Shown: one piece after another, positions 1-9,311 of the stretch
Position numbering within the stretch: position 1 is the stretch's first letter
How the letters are laid out: each line of letters opens with the position of its first letter
From: Elioraea tepida
GTDB lineage: Bacteria > Pseudomonadota > Alphaproteobacteria > Acetobacterales > Acetobacteraceae
Direction of reading: 5' to 3'
Length of the DNA: 64,000 nucleotides
NCBI RefSeq assembly: GCF_019203965.1
Contig: NZ_CP076448.1
Coordinates: 310,001-374,000 of the forward strand
Notes under the pieces: generated by a model
Seen by the model: only the letters and a program-made list of their open reading frames with translations
What the model was told of the DNA's origin: nothing
Databases searched by the model: none
Position numbers and translations under genes: made by a program

Positions 1-2643
1 GTGCAGCACCTCAAGGAGACGCCGCACGTCCTCGAAATGCAGCCCCGTGGTCGGCTCGTCGAGGATGTAGAGGGTGCGCCCAGTGGCGCGGCGCGAGAGC
101 TCCTTCGCGAGCTTGACGCGCTGCGCCTCGCCACCCGAGAGCGTGGTCGCCGGCTGGCCGAGCGTGACGTAGGAGAGTCCGACCTCGGCAAGGGTGCGCA
201 GCTTGTCGCGGATCGCCGGCACGGCGGAGAAGAAGGCGAGCGCGTCCTCGACCGTCATCTCGAGCACGTCGGCGATCGACTTGCCACGATACTGGATCTC
301 GAGCGTCTCGCGGTTGTAGCGCCTGCCTTTGCAGGCATCGCAGGTGACGTAGACATCGGGCAGGAAGTGCATCTCGATCCGCGTCACCCCATCACCCTGG
401 CACACCTCGCAGCGCCCGCCCTTGACGTTGAAGCTGAAGCGGCCCGGCCGGTAGCCGCGTTGGCGTGCTTCCGGCAGTTCCGCGAACCAGTCGCGGATCG
501 GGGCGAAGGCCCCCGTGTAGGTGGCCGGGTTCGACCGCGGCGTGCGCCCGATCGGCGACTGGTCGATGTCGATCACCTTGTCGAGGTGCTCGAGCCCGTC
601 GATCCGCTCGTGCGGGGCGGGCGCCTCGCGCGTTCCCATCAGCCGGCGCGACACGGCGCGGTAGAGCGTGTCGATCACGAGCGTCGACTTGCCGCCGCCC
701 GAGACGCCGGTCACGCAGGTGAAGGTGCCGAGCGGGAAGCGTGCGGTGACGTTCTTGAGATTGTTGCCGCAGGCGCCGACGACGGTCAGCAGGCGCGAGC
801 GGTCGATCGGCCGGCGGCGCTCGGGCAGCGGAATGCGACGCCGTCCCGTCATGTAGTCGGCGGTGAGACTGTTCCGGTTCTCAAACACCTCCGCCGGCGG
901 CCCCATCGCCACAACCTCGCCGCCATGGGCGCCGGCGCCCGGGCCCATGTCGACGAGCCAGTCGGCGGCACGGATCGCGTCCTCGTCATGCTCGACGACG
1001 ATCACGGTGTTGCCGAGGTCGCGCAGCCGCTTGAGGGTGGCGAGCAGGCGTTCGTTGTCGCGCTGATGGAGGCCGATCGAGGGCTCGTCGAGAACGTAGA
1101 GAACGCCCGTCAGCCCCGAGCCGATCTGGCTTGCGAGCCGGATCCGCTGGCTCTCGCCGCCCGAGAGCGTGGCCGAGCCGCGCGCAAGCGTGAGGTAGTC
1201 GAGGCCGACATCGTTGAGGAAGCCGAGCCGTTCGTCGATCTCGCGCAGGATTCGGCGCGCGATCTCCATCCGCTTCGGGGGGAGGTGGTTCGGCAGGTCC
1301 TTGAACCAGCGGGCCGCCTCGCGGATCGAGAAGGTGCACACCTCGCCGATGTGCAGGCCGCGGATCTTCACCGCGAGCGCCTCCGGCTTGAGGCGATGGC
1401 CGCCGCAGGCGGAGCACGGCACCTCGTTCTGGTAGCGTGCGAGCTCCTCGCGCACCCAGGCGCTGTCAGTCTCGCGGAAGCGCCGCGCGAGGTTGGCGAG
1501 CACGCCCTCGAAAGGCTTGCGCGTCTCGTAGGCGCGAAGCCCGTCCTCGTAGCGCATCGTGACCGGCGTCTCGCCCGTGCCGTGCAGGATCGCGTCACGG
1601 GCCGCCTTGGGCAGGTCCTTCCACGGCGTCTTCATCGACACCTTGAGGTGCCGGCAGAGGCTTTCGAGCGTCTGACGGTAATAGGGTGAGGAGGTGCCCT
1701 CCCAGGGCGCGATCGCGCCTTCGGCGAGGGACAGGCGGTCGTCCGGAACCACGAGCTCTGGGTCGAAGAAGGTGGTCACGCCGAGGCCGTCGCAGGCCGG
1801 GCAGGCGCCGGCCGGAGCGTTGAAGGAAAACAGCCTCGGCTCGATCTCGGGGATGGTGAACCCCGAGACGGGGCAGGCGAAGCGGGCGCTGAAGATCGTC
1901 CGTTCGGGCGGCGAAGCGGGCTTGGCATCAGCGTTTTCGACGATCGCGATCCCGTCGGCAAGCGCAAGCGCGGTCTCGAAACTGTCGGCGAGCCTCGGCG
2001 CGATCGTAGGGCGGACGACCAGGCGATCGACCACGACCTCGATGTCGTGCTTGCGCTTTCGGTCCATCGCCGGAACGGCGTCGATCTCGTAGAGCGTGCC
2101 GTCGATCTTCACCCGCTGGAAGCCGCGCTTCTGCAGCTCCGCGAGCTCCTTGCGGTACTCGCCCTTGCGTCCGCGCACGATCGGCGCGAGCAGGTAGAGC
2201 CGCGTTCCCTCTGGCATGGCGAGCACGCGGTCGACCATCTGGCTCACCGTCTGCGCCTCGATCGGCAGCCCGGTGGCGGGGGAGTGGGGAACGCCGACAC
2301 GCGCCCAGAGGAGCCGCATGTAGTCGTAGATCTCGGTGACGGTGCCGACGGTCGAGCGCGGGTTGCGCGAGGTGGTCTTCTGGTCGATCGAGATCGCGGG
2401 CGAAAGGCCCTCGATGCTGTCGACGTCCGGCTTCTGCATCAGCTCGAGGAACTGCCGCGCATAAGCCGAGAGGCTCTCGACATAGCGCCGCTGCCCCTCG
2501 GCGTAGATGGTGTCGAAGGCGAGCGAGGACTTGCCCGAACCGGAAAGCCCGGTGATCACGGTGAGGCTGTGGCGGGGGATCTCGACATCCACCCCCTTGA
2601 GGTTGTGTTCGCGCGCGCCGCGGACGCGGATGGGCGAGGTCAT
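1..2643 (-). CDS. uvrA: UvrABC excinuclease subunit A (3' end outside window)
   Basis: UvrA is the DNA-damage recognition ATPase of nucleotide excision repair and works as a dimer with UvrB. The reverse strand reads openly for 881 codons from an ATG at 2643 to the window edge. The usual length is about 940-980 residues, so only the C-terminal tail is missing. Two ABC ATPase modules are visible. The first has Walker [11 protein letters not shown] near the N-terminus and signature [12 protein letters not shown]. The second has [10 protein letters not shown] and [12 protein letters not shown]. Cysteine-rich zinc modules CPxC/CSAC and CEVC...CDAC lie between them. It is divergent from ssb, with an SOS box 32 bases upstream of the start codon. 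Identification is firm. Confidence 0.97.
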   Translation of the reverse strand, partial: MTSPIRVRGAREHNLKGVDVEIPRHSLTVITGLSGSGKSSLAFDTIYAEGQRRYVESLSAYARQFLELMQKPDVDSIEGLSPAISIDQKTTSRNPRSTVGTVTEIYDYMRLLWARVGVPHSPATGLPIEAQTVSQMVDRVLAMPEGTRLYLLAPIVRGRKGEYRKELAELQKRGFQRVKIDGTLYEIDAVPAMDRKRKHDIEVVVDRLVVRPTIAPRLADSFETALALADGIAIVENADAKPASPPERTIFSARFACPVSGFTIPEIEPRLFSFNAPAGACPACDGLGVTTFFDPELVVPDDRLSLAEGAIAPWEGTSSPYYRQTLESLCRHLKVSMKTPWKDLPKAARDAILHGTGETPVTMRYEDGLRAYETRKPFEGVLANLARRFRETDSAWVREELARYQNEVPCSACGGHRLKPEALAVKIRGLHIGEVCTFSIREAARWFKDLPNHLPPKRMEIARRILREIDERLGFLNDVGLDYLTLARGSATLSGGESQRIRLASQIGSGLTGVLYVLDEPSIGLHQRDNERLLATLKRLRDLGNTVIVVEHDEDAIRAADWLVDMGPGAGAHGGEVVAMGPPAEVFENRNSLTADYMTGRRRIPLPERRRPIDRSRLLTVVGACGNNLKNVTARFPLGTFTCVTGVSGGGKSTLVIDTLYRAVSRRLMGTREAPAPHERIDGLEHLDKVIDIDQSPIGRTPRSNPATYTGAFAPIRDWFAELPEARQRGYRPGRFSFNVKGGRCEVCQGDGVTRIEMHFLPDVYVTCDACKGRRYNRETLEIQYRGKSIADVLEMTVEDALAFFSAVPAIRDKLRTLAEVGLSYVTLGQPATTLSGGEAQRVKLAKELSRRATGRTLYILDEPTTGLHFEDVRRLLEVLH

Positions 2644-2674
2644 CGCAGGACCACCATGGGGCACCTCGTCGGGG

Positions 2675-2689
2675 GAACAGGCGGCGAAC
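2675..2689. promoter_or_regulatory. Alphaproteobacterial LexA (SOS) box
   Basis: The sequence reads GAAC, seven bases (AGGCGGC), GAAC. This exactly fits the direct-repeat LexA operator GAAC-N7-GAAC known from alphaproteobacteria. It sits 32 bases before the uvrA start and about 140 bases before ssb, so it probably controls uvrA and perhaps both genes. A third GAAC follows at 2691-2694, which could shift or extend the site. Confidence 0.75.
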
Positions 2690-2828
2690 AGAACCGAAAT
2701 GGGGGCAGGCGCGCAAGCCGCCAGAGGGGCGGAGCCGTGCCGCCGGAGGGGAGGGGGCGGTGGCGGCATCGAGGAGCCCGTCCTACACTCGCACCCGGTT
2801 CAAAGACTCGACACCGGGAGGGCCGACC

Positions 2829-3311
2829 ATGGCCGGAAGCGTGAACAAGGTGATCCTCGTCGGCAATCTGGGCCGCGACCCGGAGGTGCGCAGCATGCAA
2901 TCGGGCGGGCGGACCGTGTCGTTCTCTGTCGCGACCTCCGAGACCTGGAACGACCGCACCACCGGCGAGCGGAAGGAGAAGACGCAGTGGCACCGTGTGG
3001 TGATCTTCAACGAGAAGCTCGGCGAGATCGCCGAGAAGTACTTGCGCAAGGGCTCGAAGGTCTATGTCGAGGGGCAGCTCGAAACACGCAAGTACACCGA
3101 CAAGGACGGCAACGAGCGTGACATCACTGAGGTGGTGATCGGCCGCTTCAAGGGTGATCTGACGCTGCTCGACAGCCGTGGCGGCGGAACAGCAGAGTTC
3201 GAGGACGAGGGGCCCGCAGTCCAGCGTGGAAGTGCTGCCCGGACGGCGCCCGCCCGCCAGGGCGGCGGCTGGGACTCGAGGCGCGAGCTTGACGATGACA
3301 TCCCATTCTGA
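2829..3311 (+). CDS. ssb: Single-stranded DNA-binding protein
   Basis: SSB coats single-stranded DNA in replication, recombination and repair. The ATG at 2829 gives 160 residues; in-frame starts further upstream would add sequence unlike SSB. The N-terminal [19 protein letters not shown] and the OB-fold segment [13 protein letters not shown] are typical. The linker is rich in Gly, Arg and Gln, and the C-terminus is the acidic tip DDDIPF that binds partner proteins. It is divergent from uvrA across an SOS box, the common alphaproteobacterial arrangement. Confidence 0.97.
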   Translation: MAGSVNKVILVGNLGRDPEVRSMQSGGRTVSFSVATSETWNDRTTGERKEKTQWHRVVIFNEKLGEIAEKYLRKGSKVYVEGQLETRKYTDKDGNERDITEVVIGRFKGDLTLLDSRGGGTAEFEDEGPAVQRGSAARTAPARQGGGWDSRRELDDDIPF

Positions 3312-3419
3312 GGAGTGGGTGGCGCGGCGTCGCGCCTTGGCCTCCGCGGCGACGCACGGGGCTCGTCATAGGGGCTGCGCGTGGTGGGCTGGACGTCGAG
3401 CGCGAGCGAGCCGCCGCGG

Positions 3420-3956
3420 ATGAGCGGACCGGCACCGCCTGGCCTTCGCCCCTGGCGGCCTGCGATCACTGCGGCGGTTCTTGTCCTTGCGTTCTCGGGC
3501 TGCCGAAGCGTCGTCGTGTCGCCGGACGGGGAGGCCCTTGGAGGCGGCCCGCCGCTCGGCCAGGCGCCCTGGCTCGCCCTGCCCGGTCCCGGCTGGGTGC
3601 TGGTCGTGCCGGAGTCGGGCAATGCCACGGTGATGCTGTTCGAACCCTCGCTCGCGGCCGAGCGGAGCGCACGCAGCGCCCTCATTCTGATCAACCACAT
3701 CCGGCCGGTGCAGCGCTTCGGCGGCCGGCCGGTGCGCAGCGAGCTCGCGCGGATCGAGGCCGATTGCGACGAGGCGAGCTATCGCCTGGTCGAACGCAGG
3801 CTTCACCAGAACCACGGCGGCACCGGCGAGCCGCTCGGCGCCGTGTTGGCCGATCCCCTCGCTCCCCTGCGCCCGGTCCAGCCCGGAACCCTGGCCGAGG
3901 ACGTGCTCGCCGCCCTCTGCCGGCCGAACACCGAGCCGTCGACCCCCGGGGCCTGA
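3420..3956 (+). CDS. Hypothetical small lipoprotein-like exported protein
   Basis: This 178-residue protein of unknown function is preceded by a 108-base gap after ssb. From the ATG at 3420 the N-terminus has basic residues, then a hydrophobic run ITAAVLVLAFSGC. That run ends in a Cys, which suggests a signal peptide with a weak lipobox (FSGC). Two GTG codons at 3381 and 3384 would lengthen the signal region but look less likely. The mature part has a W-x-x-L start and a conserved-looking CDEASYRL segment, reminiscent of short periplasmic proteins that report on envelope state. No catalytic motif is seen. Confidence 0.6.
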   Translation: MSGPAPPGLRPWRPAITAAVLVLAFSGCRSVVVSPDGEALGGGPPLGQAPWLALPGPGWVLVVPESGNATVMLFEPSLAAERSARSALILINHIRPVQRFGGRPVRSELARIEADCDEASYRLVERRLHQNHGGTGEPLGAVLADPLAPLRPVQPGTLAEDVLAALCRPNTEPSTPGA

Positions 3957-4019
3957 GCGGGGGGCTTCCGGCCGGCGCGGCGCGCGCTACCATCCGGGGT
4001 CGCCGGAGGGGACGCGCAG

Positions 4020-4649
4020 ATGGCCGAGACAATCCACTGCTTCTACACGCTCTCGAGCCCGTGGATGTATCTCGGCGGCCCAGCGCTTGCCGACATCGTC
4101 CGACGACACCGCGCGACCCTTCTCCTCAAGCCGTATGATTTCCTTGCGGTCGTTCCTGACAACGGCGGGGTGCCGCTGCGGACACGGCCGCGCGCGCGTC
4201 AGGACTACCACGCTCTCGAGCTCGACCGCTGGCGACGCTTCCTCGGCCTGCCGCTCAACCTCCGCCCCCGTTTCTATCCGCCCGAGGACCAGCGGCCGGC
4301 AGGGCGGATGGTGATCGCCGCCCAGACGCAGGGCCTCGATGCGATGCGTCTGTCGCACGCGATCCTGCGCGCGCTCTGGGTCGAGGAGCGCGACATCGCC
4401 GACCCTGCCGTTCGCGCCGCGATCGCCGAGGAGAACGGCATGGATGGGGCGGCTCTGGTGGCGGCCGAGGAGGCCCCGCAAACGCTCGCCGCCTGGGAGG
4501 CGAACAACGCCGAGGCGCGCGCCCGCGGCGTGTTCGGCAGCCCGACGATCTTTTGCGGCGAGCTCTGGATCTGGGGCCAGGACAGGCTGTTCTTCCTCGA
4601 CCAGCATCTCGCCCGGAAAGGGGAAAGACCATGCTCTCGGTTGCGGTGA
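4020..4649 (+). CDS. 2-hydroxychromene-2-carboxylate isomerase / DsbA-like kappa-GST family protein
   Basis: 209 residues starting MAETIHCFYTLSSPWMYLGG, which matches the thioredoxin-like fold of the NahD/kappa-class GST family (glutathione-dependent isomerases). The Ser of the SPW segment stands where this family uses the catalytic Ser and DsbA uses Cys. An all-helical insertion follows (about residues 60-165). The conserved GVFGSPTIFCGELWIWGQDR near the C-terminus contains the cis-Pro. Its 3' end overlaps the next gene by 19 bases, suggesting co-transcription. The true substrate is unknown; naphthalene-pathway activity should not be assumed. Confidence 0.85.
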   Translation: MAETIHCFYTLSSPWMYLGGPALADIVRRHRATLLLKPYDFLAVVPDNGGVPLRTRPRARQDYHALELDRWRRFLGLPLNLRPRFYPPEDQRPAGRMVIAAQTQGLDAMRLSHAILRALWVEERDIADPAVRAAIAEENGMDGAALVAAEEAPQTLAAWEANNAEARARGVFGSPTIFCGELWIWGQDRLFFLDQHLARKGERPCSRLR

Positions 4650-5890
4650 TCGGCGCCGGCGCGGTCGGCGCGGCGACCGCTTTGATGCTCGCCCGCGAGG
4701 GCCACCGCGTGACGCTGATCGAGCCCGGGGAGCCCGGGGGAGAGCAGGCCGCGTCCTACGGCAATGCCTGCTGGATCAGCCCCGAGAGCGTGGTGCCGAT
4801 GAGCCTTCCCGGCGTGTGGCGCAAGGTGCCGGGCTGGCTTGCCGATCCGCTCGGGCCCTTGACCATACGCTGGCGGCACCTGCCGGCGCTCGCGCCGTGG
4901 TTGATCCGCTTCCTGCGCGCCGGGGCAAGCCCCGAGCGGGTGGAACGGACGGCGCGGGCGCTGCGCGCGCTTCTCCACGACGCGGTGGAGCGGCACGAGG
5001 CGCTCGCCGCCGCTGCCAGCGTGCCGGAGCTGGTGGTCCGCCGTGGCCATCTCTATGTCTGGCGTGACCGTGACGCCTTCGAGGCGGAGGGGTTCGCCTG
5101 GGCGTTGCGTCGTGACGCGGGCGTGCGCTGGCTCGAGCTTTCGGCCGAGGAGCTCCATCAGCGCGAGCCGGCGCTCTCGCGCGACTTCGGCTTTGCCGTC
5201 CTGGTCGAGGACGGGGCGCATGTCACCGACCCCGGCGCCTATGTCGCGGCGCTCGCCTCCGCTGCCATCGCTCGCGGTGCGATCCATCGCCGCACGCGCG
5301 CGACCGGGTTCGACATCCGGGGCGGCAGGCTCCAGGCGGTGCTCACAGCCGAGGGGAGGATCGCGGCCGACCGGGCAGTGATCGCCGCCGGAGCGCATGC
5401 GCGGCCGCTCGCCGCGGCGGTGGGAGACCGCGTGCCGCTCGAGAGCGAGCGCGGCTATCACATCGTGATCGAGGCGCCCGAGGCCTCGGTGCGCACGCCG
5501 ATCATGGTGGGCGAGGCGAAGGCCCCGCTCACGCCGACCGCCCATGGCCTTCGTGTGGCCGGGCAGGTGGAGCTTGCCTCGCTCGAGGCCGAGCCGGACT
5601 GGCGCCGCGCCGAAGTGCTGCTTTCGCTCGCACGGCGGGTGCTCCCTGACCTACCAGCCGAGATCGACCCGGGCCGGGTTCGCCGCTGGATGGGCCACCG
5701 GCCCTCGATCGCCGACGGGCTTCCGGTGATCGGCCCGGCGAGCGGCTGCGCCGATGTGGTGCATGCCTTCGGCCACGGCCATGTCGGCCTCGCGGCGTCG
5801 GCCAAGACGGCCGCCCTCGTCGCCGACCTCGTGCTCGGCCGCCCGCCGGTGATCGACCCCGCCCCTTACGACGCCGCGCGCTTCCGCTGA
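4631..5890 (+). CDS. FAD-dependent oxidoreductase, D-amino-acid dehydrogenase (DadA) type
   Basis: The 419-residue DAO-family flavoenzyme starts at an ATG at 4631 inside the end of the upstream gene. The dinucleotide-binding motif VAVIGAGAVGAATALMLAREG is at the N-terminus. The segment SYGNACWISP and the C-terminal WMGHRPSIADGLPVIGP followed by HAFGHGHVGL are typical of DadA-like enzymes that oxidise D-amino acids and pass electrons to the respiratory chain. Length fits the family (about 410-430). There is no alanine racemase gene beside it, so the substrate is open. It converges with hsp20 over a 34-base gap with no clear T-run terminator. Confidence 0.88.
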   Translation: MLSVAVIGAGAVGAATALMLAREGHRVTLIEPGEPGGEQAASYGNACWISPESVVPMSLPGVWRKVPGWLADPLGPLTIRWRHLPALAPWLIRFLRAGASPERVERTARALRALLHDAVERHEALAAAASVPELVVRRGHLYVWRDRDAFEAEGFAWALRRDAGVRWLELSAEELHQREPALSRDFGFAVLVEDGAHVTDPGAYVAALASAAIARGAIHRRTRATGFDIRGGRLQAVLTAEGRIAADRAVIAAGAHARPLAAAVGDRVPLESERGYHIVIEAPEASVRTPIMVGEAKAPLTPTAHGLRVAGQVELASLEAEPDWRRAEVLLSLARRVLPDLPAEIDPGRVRRWMGHRPSIADGLPVIGPASGCADVVHAFGHGHVGLAASAKTAALVADLVLGRPPVIDPAPYDAARFR

Positions 5891-5924
5891 GGGCCGGAGC
5901 GGCGCGGCGGCCGGCGTCAGCGCG

Positions 5925-6389
5925 TCAGCCGGACTTGATCTCGATCCGCGAGGACGGCTTCGGCGCTTCGGGCGGGCGCGGCAGGGTGATGGTCAGCACA
6001 CCCTTGGAGAAGGTCGCCTGGACCGCATCCGCCTTCGGCGCGAAGGGAAGCTGCAGCGACCGGGCGAAGCTGCCGTAGCTCCGCTCCTGGATGTGCACGC
6101 CCTTCTCCTCGCGGGTCGTCTCGGCCTTCTTCTCTCCCTTGATCGTCAGCACGTCATCCTCGAGCGAGAGCTCGACGTCCTGTTCCGTGAGCCCGGGCAG
6201 CTCGGCGGTGACGGTGAGCCCCTCCGCCGTCTCCTTGACGTCGATCGCCGGACGCCAGTCGGCCTTGAAGACGGGGGTGGGGAGGCCGGAACCGATCGCC
6301 TGCTCGAACTGCTGCTGCAGTCTGCGGAGGTCGTCGAACATCCGGTCGAGCACGGACTGATTGCCGAACAGGCTTGGCAGGAGCGCCAT
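5925..6389 (-). CDS. Small heat-shock protein, Hsp20/IbpA-type
   Basis: A 154-residue cytosolic holdase chaperone that binds unfolding proteins without ATP. The ATG at 6389 is preceded by a strong ribosome site (GAGGAGGGACATC). The longer in-frame start at 6506 has no support and would overlap the neighbouring methyltransferase. The alpha-crystallin domain spans about residues 45-140 with WRPAIDVKETAEGLTVTAEL and the GVLTITLP strand. The C-terminus has an IxI-type IEI tail used in oligomer assembly. A heat-shock promoter is expected in 6390-6495, but I could not recognise a clean sigma-32 site or RNA thermometer. Confidence 0.93.
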   Translation of the reverse strand: MALLPSLFGNQSVLDRMFDDLRRLQQQFEQAIGSGLPTPVFKADWRPAIDVKETAEGLTVTAELPGLTEQDVELSLEDDVLTIKGEKKAETTREEKGVHIQERSYGSFARSLQLPFAPKADAVQATFSKGVLTITLPRPPEAPKPSSRIEIKSG

Positions 6390-6495
6390 GATGTCCCTCC
6401 TCGTTGTGTGCTTTCTGATCTGTTGCCGGGGCGGGCGTCGTCGCACCGCACGCGAAGGAGGATAGAGAGGCGTGCCGTTGAGGCGATGACGCAGA

Positions 6496-7110
6496 TCAAG
6501 CCCCACGCATTAGATAGTGCCACACCGAGGCGGGGGGAAGGTTGAGCGGCGTCCAGGCGAGGCGCCGTCCCTCGAGGCCGAGGGCGTTGCGGTCGAGCGG
6601 CGAGGTGATGCAATAGGTGTAGTGCAGGAAGCCGCGCCCCGGGGCCGCCACGGCGCCGATGCACTCGATCAGCGCCTGCTGCCGCGGCTTCGGCAGAAGG
6701 ACGAGCGGGATTCCGCACACGACGGCGCCTATCCGGCCGAGCAGGTCGGGGCAGATCAGCTCGGACAGGTTCCAGGCATCGCCGCAGATCACGGTTACGC
6801 CCGGAAAGGTGGCGGCCAGCACTTCTGCCATCTCCGGCACGATCTCGACGACGGTCAACCGCGCCGGGGGGATGCCCGCCTCGAGCAGGGCGCTCGTGAT
6901 CGCGCCTGTTCCGGCACCGAGCTCGACGACCGGCCCGCCGGCGGCGATCCGCCGTGCCGCCGCCGCGACGAGACGCCCGAGCGCCGGAGAGGAGGGAACG
7001 ATCGAGCCCATGGCGAGCGGGTCGGCGGCCCAGCGGCGAAGGAACAGGAGCGTGCGGGAAAGCGGGGAGGAGGAGGGCGAGCTGGAGGTGTGCGCGTCGG
7101 CGTGCAGCAT
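6496..7110 (-). CDS. SAM-dependent phospholipid N-methyltransferase-like protein
   Basis: A class I methyltransferase with motif I VVELGAGTGAITSALL, acidic post-I residues in LTVVEIVPEM, and GVTVICGDAWNL. The pattern, with an N-terminal FLRRWAADPLAMGSIVPSS, resembles PmtA-type phosphatidylethanolamine methyltransferases and the related KsgA fold of alphaproteobacteria. The ATG at 7110 gives 204 residues, close to family size; an in-frame ATG at 7254 is possible but adds a low-complexity, unlike-family leader. It is divergent from pleD. Activity on phospholipid is inferred. Confidence 0.8.
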   Translation of the reverse strand: MLHADAHTSSSPSSSPLSRTLLFLRRWAADPLAMGSIVPSSPALGRLVAAAARRIAAGGPVVELGAGTGAITSALLEAGIPPARLTVVEIVPEMAEVLAATFPGVTVICGDAWNLSELICPDLLGRIGAVVCGIPLVLLPKPRQQALIECIGAVAAPGRGFLHYTYCITSPLDRNALGLEGRRLAWTPLNLPPASVWHYLMRGA

Positions 7111-7287
7111 GGAGGTGACCAGTCCGGGGTCGAAGGGGAAGAAGGGGTAGGCTCTCCCTCGAAGCCTGGAAACGATGACGCGTCCATCTCGGTTCGATGA
7201 CGGTTTCGGGTCCTGGTTGCCGATGGCGCGGGTTTTCGGGTGCGGCATGGGCACGATCCGTTATTCTTCTGCTCGGATCATCCCCTC

Positions 7288-8691
7288 ATGAGTGCCCGAA
7301 TCCTGGTCGTCGACGACGTGGCGGCGAACCTCCTTCTCCTGGAGGCCAAGCTCACCGCCGAATACTACGAGGTGCTGGCTGTGCAGGACGGCCAGCGCGC
7401 GCTCGAGGCTGCCCGCGCGTGGGGCCCCGATGTGATCCTCCTCGACGTCATGATGCCCGGGATCGACGGCTACGAGGTGTGCCGGCGCCTGAAGGCGGAA
7501 CGCGAGACCGAGCACATTCCGGTGGTGATGGTCACGGCGCTTTCGGAGATCGCCGAGCGCGTTCGCGGCCTCGAGGCGGGGGCGGACGACTTCCTGACCA
7601 AGCCGGTCGATGACGAGACGCTGATCGCGCGCGTCCGTTCGCTCGTGCGGCTCAAGCGCTTGCTCGACGAGTGGCGGCTGCGGGCGGAGACGACGCACCA
7701 GCTCGGTGTCGGCTCGGGCGCGCTGCCACCCTCCGTGCGCGGGGCGCGCGGCCTCGTGATCGCCGATGACGACGACCTCGTGGCCCGGATCGCCGAGGCT
7801 CTCGCGGCAGAGGGGATCGAGACGTCGGCGGCACGGGAGGTCTCCGGCGGCTGGGATTGGCTGGTCCGCAGCCCTGCCGATCTCGTGATCGTGAGCCTAC
7901 TCGGCGGCGGCGATGACCCGCTTCGCTTCGCCTCGCGGCTCCGCGCCGACACCGCGACGCGCGAGGTGCCGCTTCTCCTCGTCGCTGAGGAGCAGCATCG
8001 AACCCTTCTTCACCGGGCCTTCGAGCTCGGCGCGAACGACTACATCCTCGCCCCGATCGACCCGAACGAGCTCCGCGTGCGCGCGCGCAACCAGATACGC
8101 CGCAAGCTCTACCAGGACAGGCTGCGCGCCGACCTTGCCTACTCGATCTCGCTCGCCCTGACCGATCCGCTGACCGGCCTGCACAACCAGCGTTATCTGC
8201 GCGGCCACCTCCGCTCGCTGGTCGCCTCCGTGCGCTCGGCGGGCGGCGCGGTCTCGGTACTGATGATCGACCTCGACCACTTCAAGCGGATCAACGACCA
8301 GTTCGGGCATCCGGCGGGCGACGCCGCGCTCAGGCTCGTCGCCGGGTGCATCCGCAGCAATGTGCGGCTGTTCGACACGGTCGCGCGCTACGGCGGCGAG
8401 GAGTTCGTCGTGATCATGCCGGGCGCGAGCCAGGCGGACGCGTTGGTGGCGGCCGAGCGGCTGCGTCGGGCCATCGCCTCGGTGTCCTTCCGCCCAGGAG
8501 CAGACCAGGCGCTCCTGCCGCTCACCGCCTCGATCGGGGTGGCGACGCTCGCGACGCCGACGGATTTCGCCGGGGATGCCCCGGATGAGCACCTGCTTCA
8601 GCTGGCCGATGCCGCCCTCTATGAAGCCAAGCGGGGTGGCAGGAACCGGGTCGTGGCCCTCCCGGGCGAGGGAGAGGCGGCCGAGGCGTGA
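7288..8691 (+). CDS. pleD: Response regulator / diguanylate cyclase PleD
   Basis: A 467-residue protein that makes cyclic di-GMP. Domain order is REC (about 1-125), degenerate REC (about 150-270) and GGDEF (about 295-460). The first receiver has the DD acidic pair, phospho-acceptor Asp in VILLDVMMPG and the Lys in FLTKPVDD. The second lacks an acceptor Asp (VIVSLLGG), as in Caulobacter PleD, where it is a dimerisation adaptor. The active site is GGEEF in ARYGGEEFVVIM, with an RxxD inhibitory site (RLFD) five residues before it. In many alphaproteobacteria pleD neighbours rpmG, as here. divK is absent from the adjacent position. Confidence 0.95.
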   Translation: MSARILVVDDVAANLLLLEAKLTAEYYEVLAVQDGQRALEAARAWGPDVILLDVMMPGIDGYEVCRRLKAERETEHIPVVMVTALSEIAERVRGLEAGADDFLTKPVDDETLIARVRSLVRLKRLLDEWRLRAETTHQLGVGSGALPPSVRGARGLVIADDDDLVARIAEALAAEGIETSAAREVSGGWDWLVRSPADLVIVSLLGGGDDPLRFASRLRADTATREVPLLLVAEEQHRTLLHRAFELGANDYILAPIDPNELRVRARNQIRRKLYQDRLRADLAYSISLALTDPLTGLHNQRYLRGHLRSLVASVRSAGGAVSVLMIDLDHFKRINDQFGHPAGDAALRLVAGCIRSNVRLFDTVARYGGEEFVVIMPGASQADALVAAERLRRAIASVSFRPGADQALLPLTASIGVATLATPTDFAGDAPDEHLLQLADAALYEAKRGGRNRVVALPGEGEAAEA

Positions 8692-9036
8692 GCGCGAGCG
8701 TCGCCTGACCGGCCTCTCGCTCGTGATGGCGAGACGTCGTCGCCTCCCCGAACACCCCCGGCGTCTCCGGCCCGCCCGAAACGACGGGTGTCGCCATGGC
8801 GCTTGGTCAGACCCGCTTTGGGTCGACGAGGGTCGAGCAAAGCCGAACGTCAGGCGGGGCGGGCAAGGCGGCGACTGCAGCGCGAAACTCCTTCTCGCTG
8901 TTCAAGACGCTGCCGCGTCACCCGGCCAAGGGCCGAACGCCGGGCGCACAGCTCATGACGGAGCTCGCTCCGACTGACGACCGGGCGATGGTGCGACTGT
9001 GCGGTGGGCGGCCGGCCCGTCCTCCGCACGCGCTCC
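8692..9036. other. Intergenic stretch between pleD and rpmG
   Basis: No convincing gene is seen in these 345 bases. An open frame at 8796-9044 on the + strand has arginine/serine/proline-rich low-complexity content and overlaps the end of rpmG, so it is not annotated. The space may hold the terminators of the two convergent genes. GC-rich inverted segments exist just after the pleD stop, but none has a T-tract. Confidence 0.5.
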
Positions 9037-9204
9037 TTATTTGATCTTCGCCTCGCGGAAGACGACGTGCTTGCGCGCGACCGGGTCGTATTTCTTGAGT
9101 TCGAGCTTTCCGGTGCTCGAGCGTGCGTTCTTCTTGGTCACGTAATAGTAGCCGGTATCGGCGGTGCTCACGAGCTTGATCAGCACGGTATTCGACTTCG
9201 CCAT
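9037..9204 (-). CDS. rpmG: 50S ribosomal protein L33
   Basis: This 55-residue L33 reads from the ATG at 9204 to a TAA at 9037-9039. The N-terminus [20 protein letters not shown] and the C-terminal [19 protein letters not shown] are characteristic. It is the cysteine-free form of L33, with no CxxC zinc pairs, so it does not depend on zinc. It belongs to the large subunit near the E site. It is the last gene of a leftward run behind the S41 protease. Confidence 0.96.
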   Translation of the reverse strand: MAKSNTVLIKLVSTADTGYYYVTKKNARSSTGKLELKKYDPVARKHVVFREAKIK

Positions 9205-9311
9205 CGTCAGATCCTTCCGACCCAGTGCGCCGCCGGTGCGCGGGCGTTACGCGTGCCCGACGTCGCGTTCGGCACCTCGCTCCGATCCAGGCCCGGCAAG
9301 GCCGAACAGGA

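Noticed and set aside
8796-9044. Short open frame between pleD and rpmG
   Set aside because: It overlaps rpmG antisense, lacks a convincing ribosome site and has no recognisable family.
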